Source: Pseudofabraea citricarpa (taxonomy: Eukaryota; Ascomycota; Leotiomycetes; Helotiales; Dermateaceae). From it: a stretch of 64,000 bases of DNA. This document shows positions 22,450 through 33,332 of this stretch, piece by piece. The stretch's first letter is position 1; every line of letters begins with the position of its first letter. A model generated the notes under the pieces. The model had not been told where the DNA came from, made no database searches, and was given only the letters and a program-made list of their open reading frames with translations. The position numbers and the translations under genes were made by a program. Where the stretch lies: assembly GCA_029641185.1 (NCBI GenBank), contig JAPWGK010000021.1, positions 558,001 through 622,000 on the forward strand. Reading direction: 5' to 3'.

Positions 22450-23977
22450 TTCAGCTAGAATGTATACTTTGCATTTTTAAGACACTTAGCCTTTAAATCT
22501 GAGCACCGTTTCAAAATCTTTGTGATAAGCTACAGCTCTTTGCGCCGCTTTCGGGGGAATGTAGCCGAATGTTTTCCCGTGGTTGTACTGATTACTCTTT
22601 TTTGTTCGGTCGCCAGCTAGGTTTCACACCAGCGATAAGTCATGATTGGTAATATGTAGCAACTCTTAGATGTGCCGGATCTGAGAAGCAGCTAAATCAA
22701 ATTGTACCTCGAAGATTGAAAACAAGGTGGCATAATTGTATTCAAATTCATTTGCCCATATAAAAGAATCCTTATATAGAGAATCGGGGTTCGTAAAAGC
22801 CAAATGGTATGCCACGCGCGATATACAGTCAGTTATTATAGCCTTCGAAATCTATAGGTTTATTTCCTACTTAACCTTTATCTGAACCTTTTTTGCAGGC
22901 ATCAGTATGTTTGATCCTCGGTTCGGACGAGCGTCCGAATTTCCGGTAATAACTGCAAGCCCTCGAGCGGCGTATCACTTCAACTCGGCTCTTTTTGAAA
23001 CAGGTCTAGAACAATTCGATATTTTTGGACAGACGCGTGACATGAAGCCTTAAATCAAGGCTTTCACTCTTGCAAACGATGATCGCTGAGAGGGCACTAT
23101 ATTAATCTGCGAATTGATATTTATGGTACGTAATTGTAAGGCTGGGTTTCTTTCCCCAATAAGTGATAACAGTTGACTTTTGAAGTTCTGTAGGTAATGA
23201 TTCAAAGCGTTTATTTAAGGATAAAATATCTGTTACAATAGACATAACTTCTTGGTCAGTGGTATTTAATAAGTGTTGAGTGAAGGTGCTGAGTCTTCTA
23301 CTACAGATAGAGGGGGGAATTAGCCCAGCCCTATGGCCAAGTTGTGGATTTTGAAAAGTGTTAGCCTACAAAGCCTGAACCTCGCTTTTTGGATTTCGAC
23401 GGTGCAGGTCAGACTTATGCAGCCTGAAACATTCGTTGGCAGTCTTGGTAACGGACACTTAGCGAGAAGGGTTTAAGCGACCTCATCATCTACCTCGTTC
23501 TCGGTAAATCTGTATCTTTATTCAATCCTTCGGAACAAGGATCGTCATGTTCGAGAAGGCTGGGCTGAGAGTGATTCTCTGGGCAATGACATCGCAACAA
23601 TGCGCAGTTAGAATCGAAGGTGATTTACAGGTTGCTTTTCTATCTAATACACATACTCATCCATTGTATAGAACCCACAATTGCTCATTATGCGTCTTAC
23701 ATCAATCATCGGTATAGCCAAGTGCTCTATATCAATAACATGAATATAATCGTCAAGAAACCCGAGATCTGGGGTAGCAATTCGTATTTCTGATTTAGAC
23801 TTCCATCTTTCGAAACATCGATCAGAGGGATCGACAATTGGAACGGGACTGGATGAACGATAGATGGCAAAAGCCTGCCAAATTCCAAAGCGATCTCCTT
23901 ATATGGGATCTTTCCCACATTTAGAGAATCCCCAGTGGCAAAACACTTGCTAGCTAACGACATTGTCTCGATAAGCA
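22450..23977. other. 1.5-kb intergenic region with palindromic element
   Basis: No supportable gene. It contains TCGGTCG at 22606-22612 and the inverted repeat TTCGGACG-AG-CGTCCGAA at 22922-22939. It separates P450-3 from the MFS transporter and is unusually long for this block. Confidence 0.4.
22922..22939. promoter_or_regulatory. Near-perfect inverted repeat, CGG-N8-CCG class
   Basis: The sequence shows 8-base arms TTCGGACG and CGTCCGAA separated by AG. It contains CGG and CCG half-sites, the layout bound by Zn2Cys6 transcription-factor dimers. The arms match the TCGGACG word found upstream of P450-1 and P450-2. Binding is inferred. It lies about 1.04 kb upstream of the MFS gene and 0.47 kb downstream of P450-3. 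Confidence 0.5.
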
Positions 23978-25680
23978 ATGTCACAACCTCCTCAGCTCCC
24001 GTTTCCCAGGCTACCTGGAGCCAGATTTTCTCTCTTTCCAACAGACTTATTGTTCGATCATACTATAGACCGACCAAATGCAACAGCACAAAAACACTTG
24101 ACGATTATCCCTCACTTTGAACCCGATGTGGAAGAACAGCTAGATGAAAAGGCACAACTACTTGTTACGCCACCGGATGGTGGCCGCAAAGCCTGGAGTT
24201 TCATGGCTGGCGCTTTCTTGATTGAATCCATAACTTGGGGTATTTACCGGTTGAATCTAAGACCCTTCAGTATACTGACTTTTCTTCAGGATTTCCCAGT
24301 GCTTTTGGAACTTTTGTTGATTACTACTCAATGCAACCTGAATTCCTTGGCGAAACCATTCTTGCATCGATTGGAACAACAGCAACCGTATGTTTAACTT
24401 GATAGGATTCTGTTCAGCTTTATTGACATGGGGATAGGGAGTGGCTACAGTTATGAGTCCCATCGGAATTTACCTCGGTGCTAGGTACCCGCAGCATCGC
24501 AAAACAATGATGTGGCTTGGTTTGATATGCTGTGTGGGAGCAGCTGCTGGATCAGCCTTTGTACAAACTGTAAGCTCAAACGACTCTGCAGTCATTGATT
24601 AGATACTAAATATTCTAGGCTGTGCTTCTTCTTCTACTCCAGGGAGCCATGTGGGGTTTTGGTACCTCTATGATCGTCACTCCAACCTTGAGCTTTTTGG
24701 TGGAATGGTTTCATGAACGAAAGGGGCTGGCTTATGGAATAATGTTAGTCACAACATGTCTCAAAAAAAAAAAAGGAGAAGAAGAAGAAGAAGATAACTA
24801 CTAACCTTAGCTCAATCTAGGTTTGCTGGATCAGGGTTATCCGGAGGCACATTTCCTTTCATCTTCAGTGCTTTACTCCAAAGATTTGGTCACAAAGTGG
24901 TTCTTCTTGGTTGGGCTGCCTTTTCACTTGCCACTCTCTTGCCTATAATTACTTTCACTAAAGGCAATTTTCCACTTGAACAGATTCCACCTGTGCAAAA
25001 GACCCAATGGAAACTACTTAAAGCCCCATTGTTTTCTATTTTGGGAATGACGTGTTTCTTACAAGGCTTTGTGGTTTACCTTCCAGGGACGCTTTTATCA
25101 TTATATGGAATCGATGTTGGATTAGAAAAGTGGCAACGTGATGCTTTGCTATCTGTCCGAAATTTATCAACAATCTTTGGAATGCCGCTCTTCGGTTGGC
25201 TTGCGTAAGTCTTGTTGTATTTCCGCAAGTTGCAAAATGCTAATCAGCCTTAGCGATACACTCGGCGCGTATATTCCCCTGGTAATCGGGTCTGTTCTAT
25301 CTTCTCTCGCAGTTTTCCTTCTATGGGGTTTCGCAAGGACATTCGCCATGCTTCTCGTCTTCAGCTTCGTGTTTAGTGTAGTCACGGGCGGTGTTGTTAC
25401 TTTGAGAGCAAGATTTGCGACGTCTCTAACAAGCGAATGCGAAGATCATTCTCAAGAACTTTTAATGTTTGGCATTATGAGATTTCTTGGGGGAGGGGGA
25501 GGCATTATTGGAGGCTTTGCGGCATCGATATTCATACCCGGCCCAGAGGAATCATTCACATCTGAGTATGCTGGAGGATCCTGGAAAATGCTCATCATCT
25601 TCGTGGGCTCGATATTCTTGATTAGTTCTTTAGGAGGGTTTGGCAGATTCTTCCCTGTCAAAAAGGAGTTAGGTCGATGA
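23978..25680 (+). CDS. MFS transporter, monocarboxylate (MCT/SLC16-like) type, 475 aa
   Basis: Six exons, 23978..24239, 24290..24387, 24438..24569, 24619..24743, 24821..25204 and 25254..25680, give 475 residues. After a hydrophilic N-terminus, the PPDGGRKAWSFMAGAFLIESITWGFPSAFG stretch is the DGG.GW..V...F...G...FG signature of fungal monocarboxylate-type permeases. Other family features are GVATVMSPIGIYLGARYP, a RKGLAYGIMFAGSGLSGG loop and about twelve membrane segments. The fourth intron (24744..24820) holds a poly-A run and GAAGAA repeats. Fungal members move small carboxylates or secondary metabolites in or out. It closes the P450 block on the right, so transport of a precursor or product is a plausible role. 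Start is the first ATG upstream of the conserved region. Confidence 0.88.
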
Positions 25681-26411
25681 AACGCCTGAGAAACTCAAAT
25701 TTCGGGTTCAGCCGGTCGCCAGCTCACTATCTAGCTAGGTTCTAGCTATTAAGAATTTCGCATAAAGAGGAGAAAGATGCGCCAGACAAAGGTACCATAG
25801 GATGCTACGCCAAATTCGGATCAAAATATGGGCCGATATATCCAATGAGAATCTTGTTGGGATTTCTTGAGGTACCTCGGTAGCACCTTGGTTGGACGTG
25901 TATATATCGCTGTCCGATTGGGAGTTGCATCTCAGATCCAAAGCAGGCTTGGAAAGAGTCTAAAAGGATGCTTACACTTGCCGGCATATAGGGTACCAGC
26001 AAATGGCTCATATGACCCAATTTTACCGGGACGCCGATATTGGAAGCAATATATCCGGAATATCTATTGCACATCCTCAAGTAGGCGAGAAGAAAATCCG
26101 TCCACTTAAGCGATCTACTTACCCCACAAACTCTCCCCGCAATGTTATATATAACCTCAGTGTCTCTAGAAACCCTGTAAGATAAAGAAGTGTAGTATAT
26201 AAGGCTTGTTCTTTGCATCAGAAGACTGCCATGGTCTGTGTTGTCGTATTTTCACTTTGGGAGTTCGGGCCGTAGGCAGGATGGCTCTATGTAGCCGTGT
26301 AGACAAAAGTTAAAGACTTATAAATTGATTAAATACTTCTAGAATTTTGGCTGCTGACTCTGTGAGCTTCTCGATATTATTCTCAGCCTTTGCACCATTA
26401 TTGAAAAAGAA
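25681..26411. other. Intergenic region
   Basis: No gene recognised. CGGTCGCCAGCT at 25713-25724 repeats a 12-mer also present at 22607-22618; both lie a short way downstream of a block gene. Confidence 0.35.
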
Positions 26412-27327
26412 ATGTATCTCCAAACCCTCGCTGCAATTACCATTCTCGCCACGAGCGTTTCTGCTCACGGCTATGTTGACAATGTCACCATTGCAGGAGT
26501 AGTTTATACAGGTTATCAAGTATGTCCTCTATTGAACCTGATTTATGTAGCTAACGATTCATTTCAAAGCCATACCAAGATCCTTATACTTCGCCGACTC
26601 CAGATCGAATCATTCGACCAGTTCAAGGCAACGGTCCAATATTAGACCTCACACTTATCGACTTACAGTGTGGAGGTTACACTGAAGGAGGTATTGTTGG
26701 CTCGACTCCTGCCAAATTAACTGGAGGGCCTGTTGCGGCTGGCAGCAAAGTCAGTCTTAGGTGGACTCTTTGGCCAGAAAGTCATGCCGGGCCATTGATT
26801 ACCTATATTGCAAAATGCCCAAGCACAGGCTGTGCGAGCTACGTGCCTGGTACATCGTGAGTTGTGCTAAATTTCTCCTTCATTGAGGTATTCAAAGCTG
26901 ATATTTGATGATAGAGCAGTGTGGTTCAAAATTGCTGAGGGAGGAAGGCAGGGAACTACCAATGTTTGGGCTGATGTAAGTAGTTAAAATTACAGTCGTG
27001 TGTCCATGTGTCCATACTAACTTTACTAAGACTCCCCTTATGACTGCTGGCAACTCATACACATACACTATTCCGTCGTGCCTCGCTGCTGGGGACTATA
27101 TTGTGAGACATGAAATTATTGCGTTGCATTCTGCTGGAACATATCCTGGAGTTCAATTCTATCCATCGTGTCATCAGATCAGAGTAACAGGTAGTGGGAC
27201 AAGCACTGGTCCTTCGTCTAAAGTCAGTATTCCAGGCGTTTACAAAGCCACCGATGCTGGAATCACCTATAATATGTATGCCGCTCAGACATATCCCATT
27301 CCTGGTCCAACTCTATTCACTTGTTAA
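26412..27327 (+). CDS. AA9 lytic polysaccharide monooxygenase, 250 aa
   Basis: Exons 26412..26519, 26570..26856, 26915..26975 and 27031..27327 give 250 residues. The signal peptide (1-18) ends in SVSA, so the mature protein starts with His19, the first ligand of the copper histidine brace. The second His is in WPESHAGPLITYIAKCP. The ALH and QFYPSC segments supply the conserved second-sphere His and Gln and the axial Tyr. There is no carbohydrate-binding module. AA9 enzymes oxidatively cleave cellulose or hemicellulose outside the cell, with an electron donor and H2O2 or O2. The nearby laccase makes a secreted oxidative plant-biomass neighbourhood. Regulation is not visible. Confidence 0.95.
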
Positions 27328-27489
27328 GTGTTTCTGGCGATGCAGGGTTTGGAAAGCTTAGTTGAGGTTGATGGTAGCAATGAAGCGAATACATATTGGT
27401 AAATACATCAATAAATTGTTCTGAAAGTGACTAATAGGGGCCTGTTTACGTGGTTGAGTGATTAAACTGTTGTTAAATGTGTTCATTCC

Positions 27490-28053
27490 TCATTTATTCG
27501 TCAAATCCTCTGGTTTGAGAAGCCCTCTTTCCAATAAGACAGATACAGCAGGCAGTGTATCGGAAAATATTTTTGTACTCTTCAGCTCAATGCCATTAGT
27601 CTTGCCGCCCTTAACATACTCAAACATGAAGGCACCAGGGCTCTTTAAATCCCACTCATTCCCACTGGGATCCTGAACCTTTGGTCTATCACTAGCCGGT
27701 CCTACAAAATTCATAAACAAGTTTGCAGTACCAATCATTTCCCATCCATTTTCTGTCTCTGTACAACAAAAGAATTCCGGCTCATAATGATGGGAACTAA
27801 ATGGAGAATACATTTCCTCCAGTACCTTCACAGCATCATCGGCTCCTTTTATTATAGTACCATCATGCGTTTGGAGAGTGAATTCGCTTGAGTGCCAGTC
27901 CGTTGGTGGGGTGTCAAACTTTTTTGCATCGATGAAATTTTTCGTGTAGTCTTCCATCCAGTTCATGGCTGGGTGCTTGCGAGTGGTGTCATCCCATGTG
28001 CCGTGGTAAAAGAATGTGGGTTGTGTTTTGTAAGATGTTATATACACCAACAT
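27490..28053 (-). CDS. NTF2/SnoaL-like fungal protein of unknown function, about 187 aa
   Basis: A minus-strand frame with stop at 27490. The chosen ATG at 28053 is uncertain, because the frame extends upstream and a first exon may exist before 28053. The conserved-looking core is FFYHGTWDD...HPAMNWMEDYTKNF...TDWHSSEFTLQTHDG. It is followed by aromatic-rich beta strands (FSSHHYEPEFFCCTETENGWEM) like those of the NTF2-like/SnoaL cone fold, which includes small cyclases and scaffolds. I cannot assign a function or substrate. It is cytosolic if the ATG is right. It sits tail-to-tail with the AA9 gene, and its 5' end faces the 3' end of the laccase gene. Confidence 0.6.
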   Translation of the reverse strand: MLVYITSYKTQPTFFYHGTWDDTTRKHPAMNWMEDYTKNFIDAKKFDTPPTDWHSSEFTLQTHDGTIIKGADDAVKVLEEMYSPFSSHHYEPEFFCCTETENGWEMIGTANLFMNFVGPASDRPKVQDPSGNEWDLKSPGAFMFEYVKGGKTNGIELKSTKIFSDTLPAVSVLLERGLLKPEDLTNK

Positions 28054-28871
28054 AGCTAATAAAATATGCTGGAAAGTAACGGTGTATACAGTATCTGGTG
28101 AGAGCCTATGAATTTGGCAAGTTTGGCTCAAAAAGTCGTTATCTGGGATTTTTACAGTACTTAAAGCTGAATCTTATCAATCGAACCAGGTTCACCTCTC
28201 TCAGGAAATTCCAGTTAGACTGCTTCTTGCGTCCACTAATTTGTAGCTTTTCAAGGAGGCTGGTTGTTGTGCTGATGTTCTAGTCGTGAGAGAGAAACAA
28301 TCCCTCCCTAAATAAGGATGGGGGCTTGCTAAGCTCTTACAGGGAGCAAATGATGCCTCACTATGGATTTTGGCGAAACTTTATCCATCTACATTAGCTC
28401 ATGTATCTACCGATGCGATGGTTCACGTGAAAGAAATTTTGTGAATGATGCTCTTTTCAGCATGTGAAGTACAAACTTGGGCTGCGTTCCACCATATCCG
28501 CTAGACTGGTGGATTAATGTGGTAGCCCAGTGAACTTGATAGGTATCAACCAATAAAAGCTCGTATTGGCAATAGACTTAAACACTTATTGCCTTGGTGC
28601 GTCTAGAAATGCTCATAACTTACTCTTTTATCTTTCGTAGGTATCTAAGGCGATCTCCTCATATTTCGGTACCTGTATTAGTTGTATCTATGGAATTTTC
28701 CCTCGCAACACACATATATCATCATGTTTAAAGGATAATAAAATTTTAAAATAATCCCCTCGAATCAAAACAAAAAATACTGTATTGTTCGTATCGCTAA
28801 TTTATTTCATTGAAGATATCCACATGTACTCTTTCCCGTAAACCAACCCCCTTTCAAACCCTTCACTAAAA
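28054..28871. other. Intergenic region
   Basis: It may include an unrecognised first exon or the leader of the NTF2-like gene, as well as the laccase 3' UTR. No other gene is supported. Confidence 0.35.
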
Positions 28872-30927
28872 CTAGATACCAGAATCGAATTTCAAGTACT
28901 GTGCCTTACTGGGATAATAAGCATGCCATTTATCGCAAGTGCTTGTAAATCTGTCAGTGATGGGATTCACAGATTGAATTTTATCCTTGCTTTCCAAAAA
29001 TTGGACAGCAAGTCCCTCTCCTGCGTGCCACGCAATGTGACAGTGCATCAACCAAGCCCCAGGATTATCGGTTTGAAATGCCATCGCAAGCCATCCTCCA
29101 GCAGGTAACATGGCCTATCATCAATTCATTAGCACCATCACTCTATAAGATGTCCAGAATTTCTCACCACATCACGCCGAGTAGGATTTGTATATGTTAG
29201 CCTTGTGGCATCAACAGCTTGACTATACTGACCAATCCCTGTGCCAAGAACGTAGAAGTCATGGCCGTGAAGATGAATGGGATGGGGTATATTAATATCC
29301 ACTGGTTGTCCATTTATTTCACTGGTCACTTCCTGGATGATCCAATAGTACCATTGATTTGCCTCGGGCATCTCAATCAAGTTGGCAGCTTTTGGCCAGC
29401 TATTGTTATTAGTTCGAACATACTCTAGAATGGGTTTGTCCCATTCCAGGTCAAAGGAAGTCATGTTGATTCCCCACTGGACGATGGGGCCTGTGGCTGT
29501 AACACCAATTTTGACAGAAGTGGTAAGCGTTTTGGTGAATTCTACTAACGGGCCACTAGGCACAAAGCTATTCCAGAACGGAACAAGGCCGGTCTCATCT
29601 GTACAACGCTTGGTATATGCTGTACCCGACGTGACAGGCGTGGTAGAAGGTGCTCCTGTATAAGTGAAGATACTCTTAATATTGCCGTTGTTGAGATTCT
29701 CGCCGCAGCCGTTTCCTTGCACTTCAGCACGGAACCAGTAGTTATCAATTGGCTGGGTCGCATTGATGATAACGTCATATCTTTGTCCAATTCCAAGGAA
29801 GAGCCAATTGGTCGTGTACGGACGGATGGGTACAAAGTCGTTTGTGATAACAGTGAATGGGTGGCCATCCAGGGAAACCATAAAGTGATTATCTACTGAA
29901 GTGTTGATAAGTCGAAGACGATACTTTTTACCCTTGGTAATTGTGGTTTTAGTGTACTTGCCACCAAAGCTGCTGACCATGGATCCATTGATAAGGCCAT
30001 TGTCTCCTGGAGGTGGTGCACCACCAGAATGCTGCCCCCGATATGCCAGTGTATACTAATTGCTCACAAGTTAGCAACAGTCAGCGACAATATATGTATA
30101 TAGTCTGATGGATGTAGATGACAAGTTCTCAAGGAGGCTTGCACCTCTTGGTGCCCAATATCGATTGAGTTAGAACATACCGTCGGAGTATAGTACCAAT
30201 CATTAATTGTATAGGTTCCAAGATCAGTATCGTAATTTGAACTTGCAGGACCGTTGATGATGATTCCACCAAAAACACCTTCTCCATACTGACCAGAAAA
30301 GTGACTAAAAGTACTTAGCTATTTTCTTCTACCAAACAGGGGGTTCTAAATTCAAACGTACGAGTGATACCAGGTTGTGCCAAATTGAGTTGCTTGAAAT
30401 CTGTAGGTTTTCGAATCTCCTGGCGCAATGGGGCACTCTGTCATTCCAGGAACACCATCCTCCGTACATGAGTGGTATTGACGCATGCCATGCCAGTGTA
30501 TACTAGTGCCGTTGTCTTGCATTGAGTTAACAACAGTGATCTCTAGCATATCACCCCAATTTGCAACAATCGTTGGGCCTGGATATTGATTGTTGATAGC
30601 AAGAACAATACGTGAGAATCCATCAGGCGCCATTGTTGTGTTTGTAATTTCTAACCTATATTTTACTGTCCGTCCTGTGGTTGGGAATTTGTCGTCAAAA
30701 TCTGTTGCTATGCTAAAGCCGTTACTCCAGCAGCTTCGGGTAAAGGGTCCATTGGTGCAAGCTGAATCAGGAACCCTAGTTGACGTAGTTGACGTGGTTG
30801 ATGTTCTCGAACTGGAAGTCGACGCCTGTCGTGCTACCAGAGCCTCGTGGTCTTGAGCTGCAGGTACAATCGACCCAAATGCCAGCGAGGCTATAGAGGC
30901 AAAGAAAAATATTGAACGGAGCAGCAT
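28872..30927 (-). CDS. Secreted laccase (multicopper oxidase), 606 aa
   Basis: Four exons, 30927..30362, 30304..30181, 30055..29168 and 29114..28872, give 606 residues. A signal peptide (about 1-18) is followed by a pro-segment ending VARQ and a Ser/Thr-rich linker. The four copper signatures are intact: HWHG in [28 protein letters not shown] and [10 protein letters not shown]. The residue ten after the type-1 copper cysteine is Leu. The C-terminus is DSGI, the ascomycete laccase C-terminal plug. The enzyme couples one-electron oxidation of phenols to reduction of oxygen to water outside the cell. Possible roles are lignin or phenolic transformation, melanin-type coupling or oxidative tailoring of an exported metabolite. 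The family call is firm; the role is open. Confidence 0.95.
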
Positions 30928-33332
30928 TGTGAGAAGAAATCTTTGATTCTCTGGAAAAGAAAGTAAAGAATGGTTGATAGAAACTAACCTGCCTTGAAGA
31001 GGAGAGAATATATCTAGTTCAGATCATTCTGGATCTACAAGGTTATCTTAATTTTCCACCAGCCAGCTCAATTCTGGACCATGGGCCCTAAAAATATCAA
31101 GCCACGCCAAGAATCAAATCAGAGGTGTGATAGTCCTGCAGGAAACTGCAGGAAGAATTGGACACCGCGGTGGTTGGCGTGAAGTGTAGGCCAGAGTGTG
31201 AGCCGTCCAACTTGGCATTATCAAATCCACAGGCCCGCCGAAGCAGAGCTGAAAGTACTGCACATTAACAACAATTCTTTCGGCTGTTGCCTGATAGTTC
31301 TAGAAGCCTTCGTCAGATGCAAAAGTGAAGCACCTACGTACAAAGTTGTGATCTGCCCAGAATGCGTGTCCGTGGTGGTGGGATGACCAGATGCGTACAG
31401 AGCGGCTGCAGGTGGTATGATTTGAGTATAGCTCAAGGTCAGCTTTCGGGGACAACAAGTGTAGGCAATCAACAGACCCGCCCTGTGAATGAAGAGAACG
31501 GTGCTCTATCGTGAGGCTTGGCATTCCTTCCCCTACCCGAGCTCCAACGAAGATCGCTTAGGTCCCGCCAGCCAGGTGGTGCGACAGCAACCCATGCACC
31601 ATATATTGACCTGCACGAAGCATATCCAGGTCATCGGGATTCCATCAAGACCGAACCATACCGGCGAGTCGGCCAGGTTATTCACCGCGTGGCGGTGGTT
31701 CCAAGAGTTCACATCAGCTCAAGCCACCGTCAGCCCGGACAAGTTCTTCCGCACATGACAGCAATAAGCGAGCAAATGTTACCTGTTTTCTATTTTTGCA
31801 TACTCCAGCTCAACCCCCGATTTGATGTTGAATAGCAATCACAACAAAGGTATCAAGGATATTTTCATGTTGCTAGTCTGTATTTCAAGGTGCATAAATC
31901 CCTCAGGGTGGAGCATGGCCGTCCACTTCGGAGCTAGATACATCAGTTCGTTCATAGTCGAGCTAGTCCAACGACTTTGAGCCTCTTTTTAAAAGTCATG
32001 ATTTGTTTAGAGCATCAGGGACTCCCGGGCGCGGGATGACTCGCTTGGTGCCGAGAAAGACATATGCGCCAAGAAGAGGCTACTGGCGAAGCCCATGCGA
32101 AAGATGATGCGAGTCAACGCCAGAATACCAGCCACTGCATGCAAACGTGCAAATAAGACACGAGAGCTCAATGGGAACGCGGTGAGACTTCTGAGAAGAG
32201 TACACGAGCCGCAAAGTCTATTTGGTGTCGATGCCAAACAGCGTTGTCGCTTACTTTCCGCCTTAGTCTCGCAGAGCGCAGCACAATATTGATTATGTGC
32301 CTTGCCATGCTCTCGCAACGTAGCCTTGCGCTACGCGGGAAGTTCGTATCTGACCAACCTTAACTTTACACCCACATAGCTTTATCTTAGCATCGGGCAA
32401 TTGATTGCGGCAGATAACAAATTTACCAACGAACTTATTGGTCTGTTCCGTACCCGCAAAGACAAAAGCCTTAGATTTCCCCACATGGTGTACCTGTGTT
32501 TTTGTCCGACCATCGCATATTGTACTCATGACCTTCACGGGATCCTCGGCGACCGGAAGTCACTCGCCGTCCTCAATACGAGCTGTATGCCATGCCATAC
32601 CATGCTTGGCTTGGGATGGGCCTGATGATCCGATCGGTTACTGAGATGGAAGCTAATGTATGTGGCGTGAGCTGTCCAGCGACAACAGCATGCACATAAG
32701 TAGAAAATATAAGCGGACATGGGGTCTCCATGTTGTTGGAACTGGTGCTATTCTGAGCCTCTTCGTGTGGACTTCCAACCTGTACGTCCCAACAGCTAAA
32801 AATCCCAAGTCCACCAAGGCTGCAAATCAGTCCACTTTGTTCTGTCACTTAGTCAAAATATTGACTCCCTCCACCACACTGGTAAGCCTCATCCATACTG
32901 GCGGTATGGCAGCCTAGAAATTGTGCATCTCAGCCCTTGTTTGCATGTGCTTCGTAATTCCGCTTCGAGACTCGGATCTGCAGCCTTTAAAAGTCAAACC
33001 GGGTAGAACACTTCATGATGCATCTTATCGTGATTTTACAAAGACCTTGGCAATATACTAGAGGCTCCATAGAATCCATTGATGGACAATTGGGCTGCCT
33101 TCTGTTCGTCCGCAGTCTCTAATTGCGCTCAGGATCTCTCGTATTTCACATGTAGGCGGAGAAGGATTTAGAGAATGTCCTCCATTAGCGGCACCCGCTG
33201 GGTCAAAGCTGAGAAGCCACTACAAGTCCAGAATTTTGTGCTCATTCAGAAATGGCTATAATATTCCTTGCCGCCCTTTGAGGTTGCATCAAGATCTCCA
33301 GTCGTTCTATCACACACACTCGTCTTGGTACA
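30928..33332. other. 2.4-kb region without a recognised gene
   Basis: Less AT-rich than the other long gaps. Several frames of 60-105 codons overlap on both strands, but none has a start context, introns or family features that convince me. Minus-strand fragments near 31580-31660 (reading NPDDLDMLRAGQYMVHG) and near 31390 (reading HHHGHAFWADH) look protein-like but are broken by stops and frame changes. This could be a decayed gene. Confidence 0.3.
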
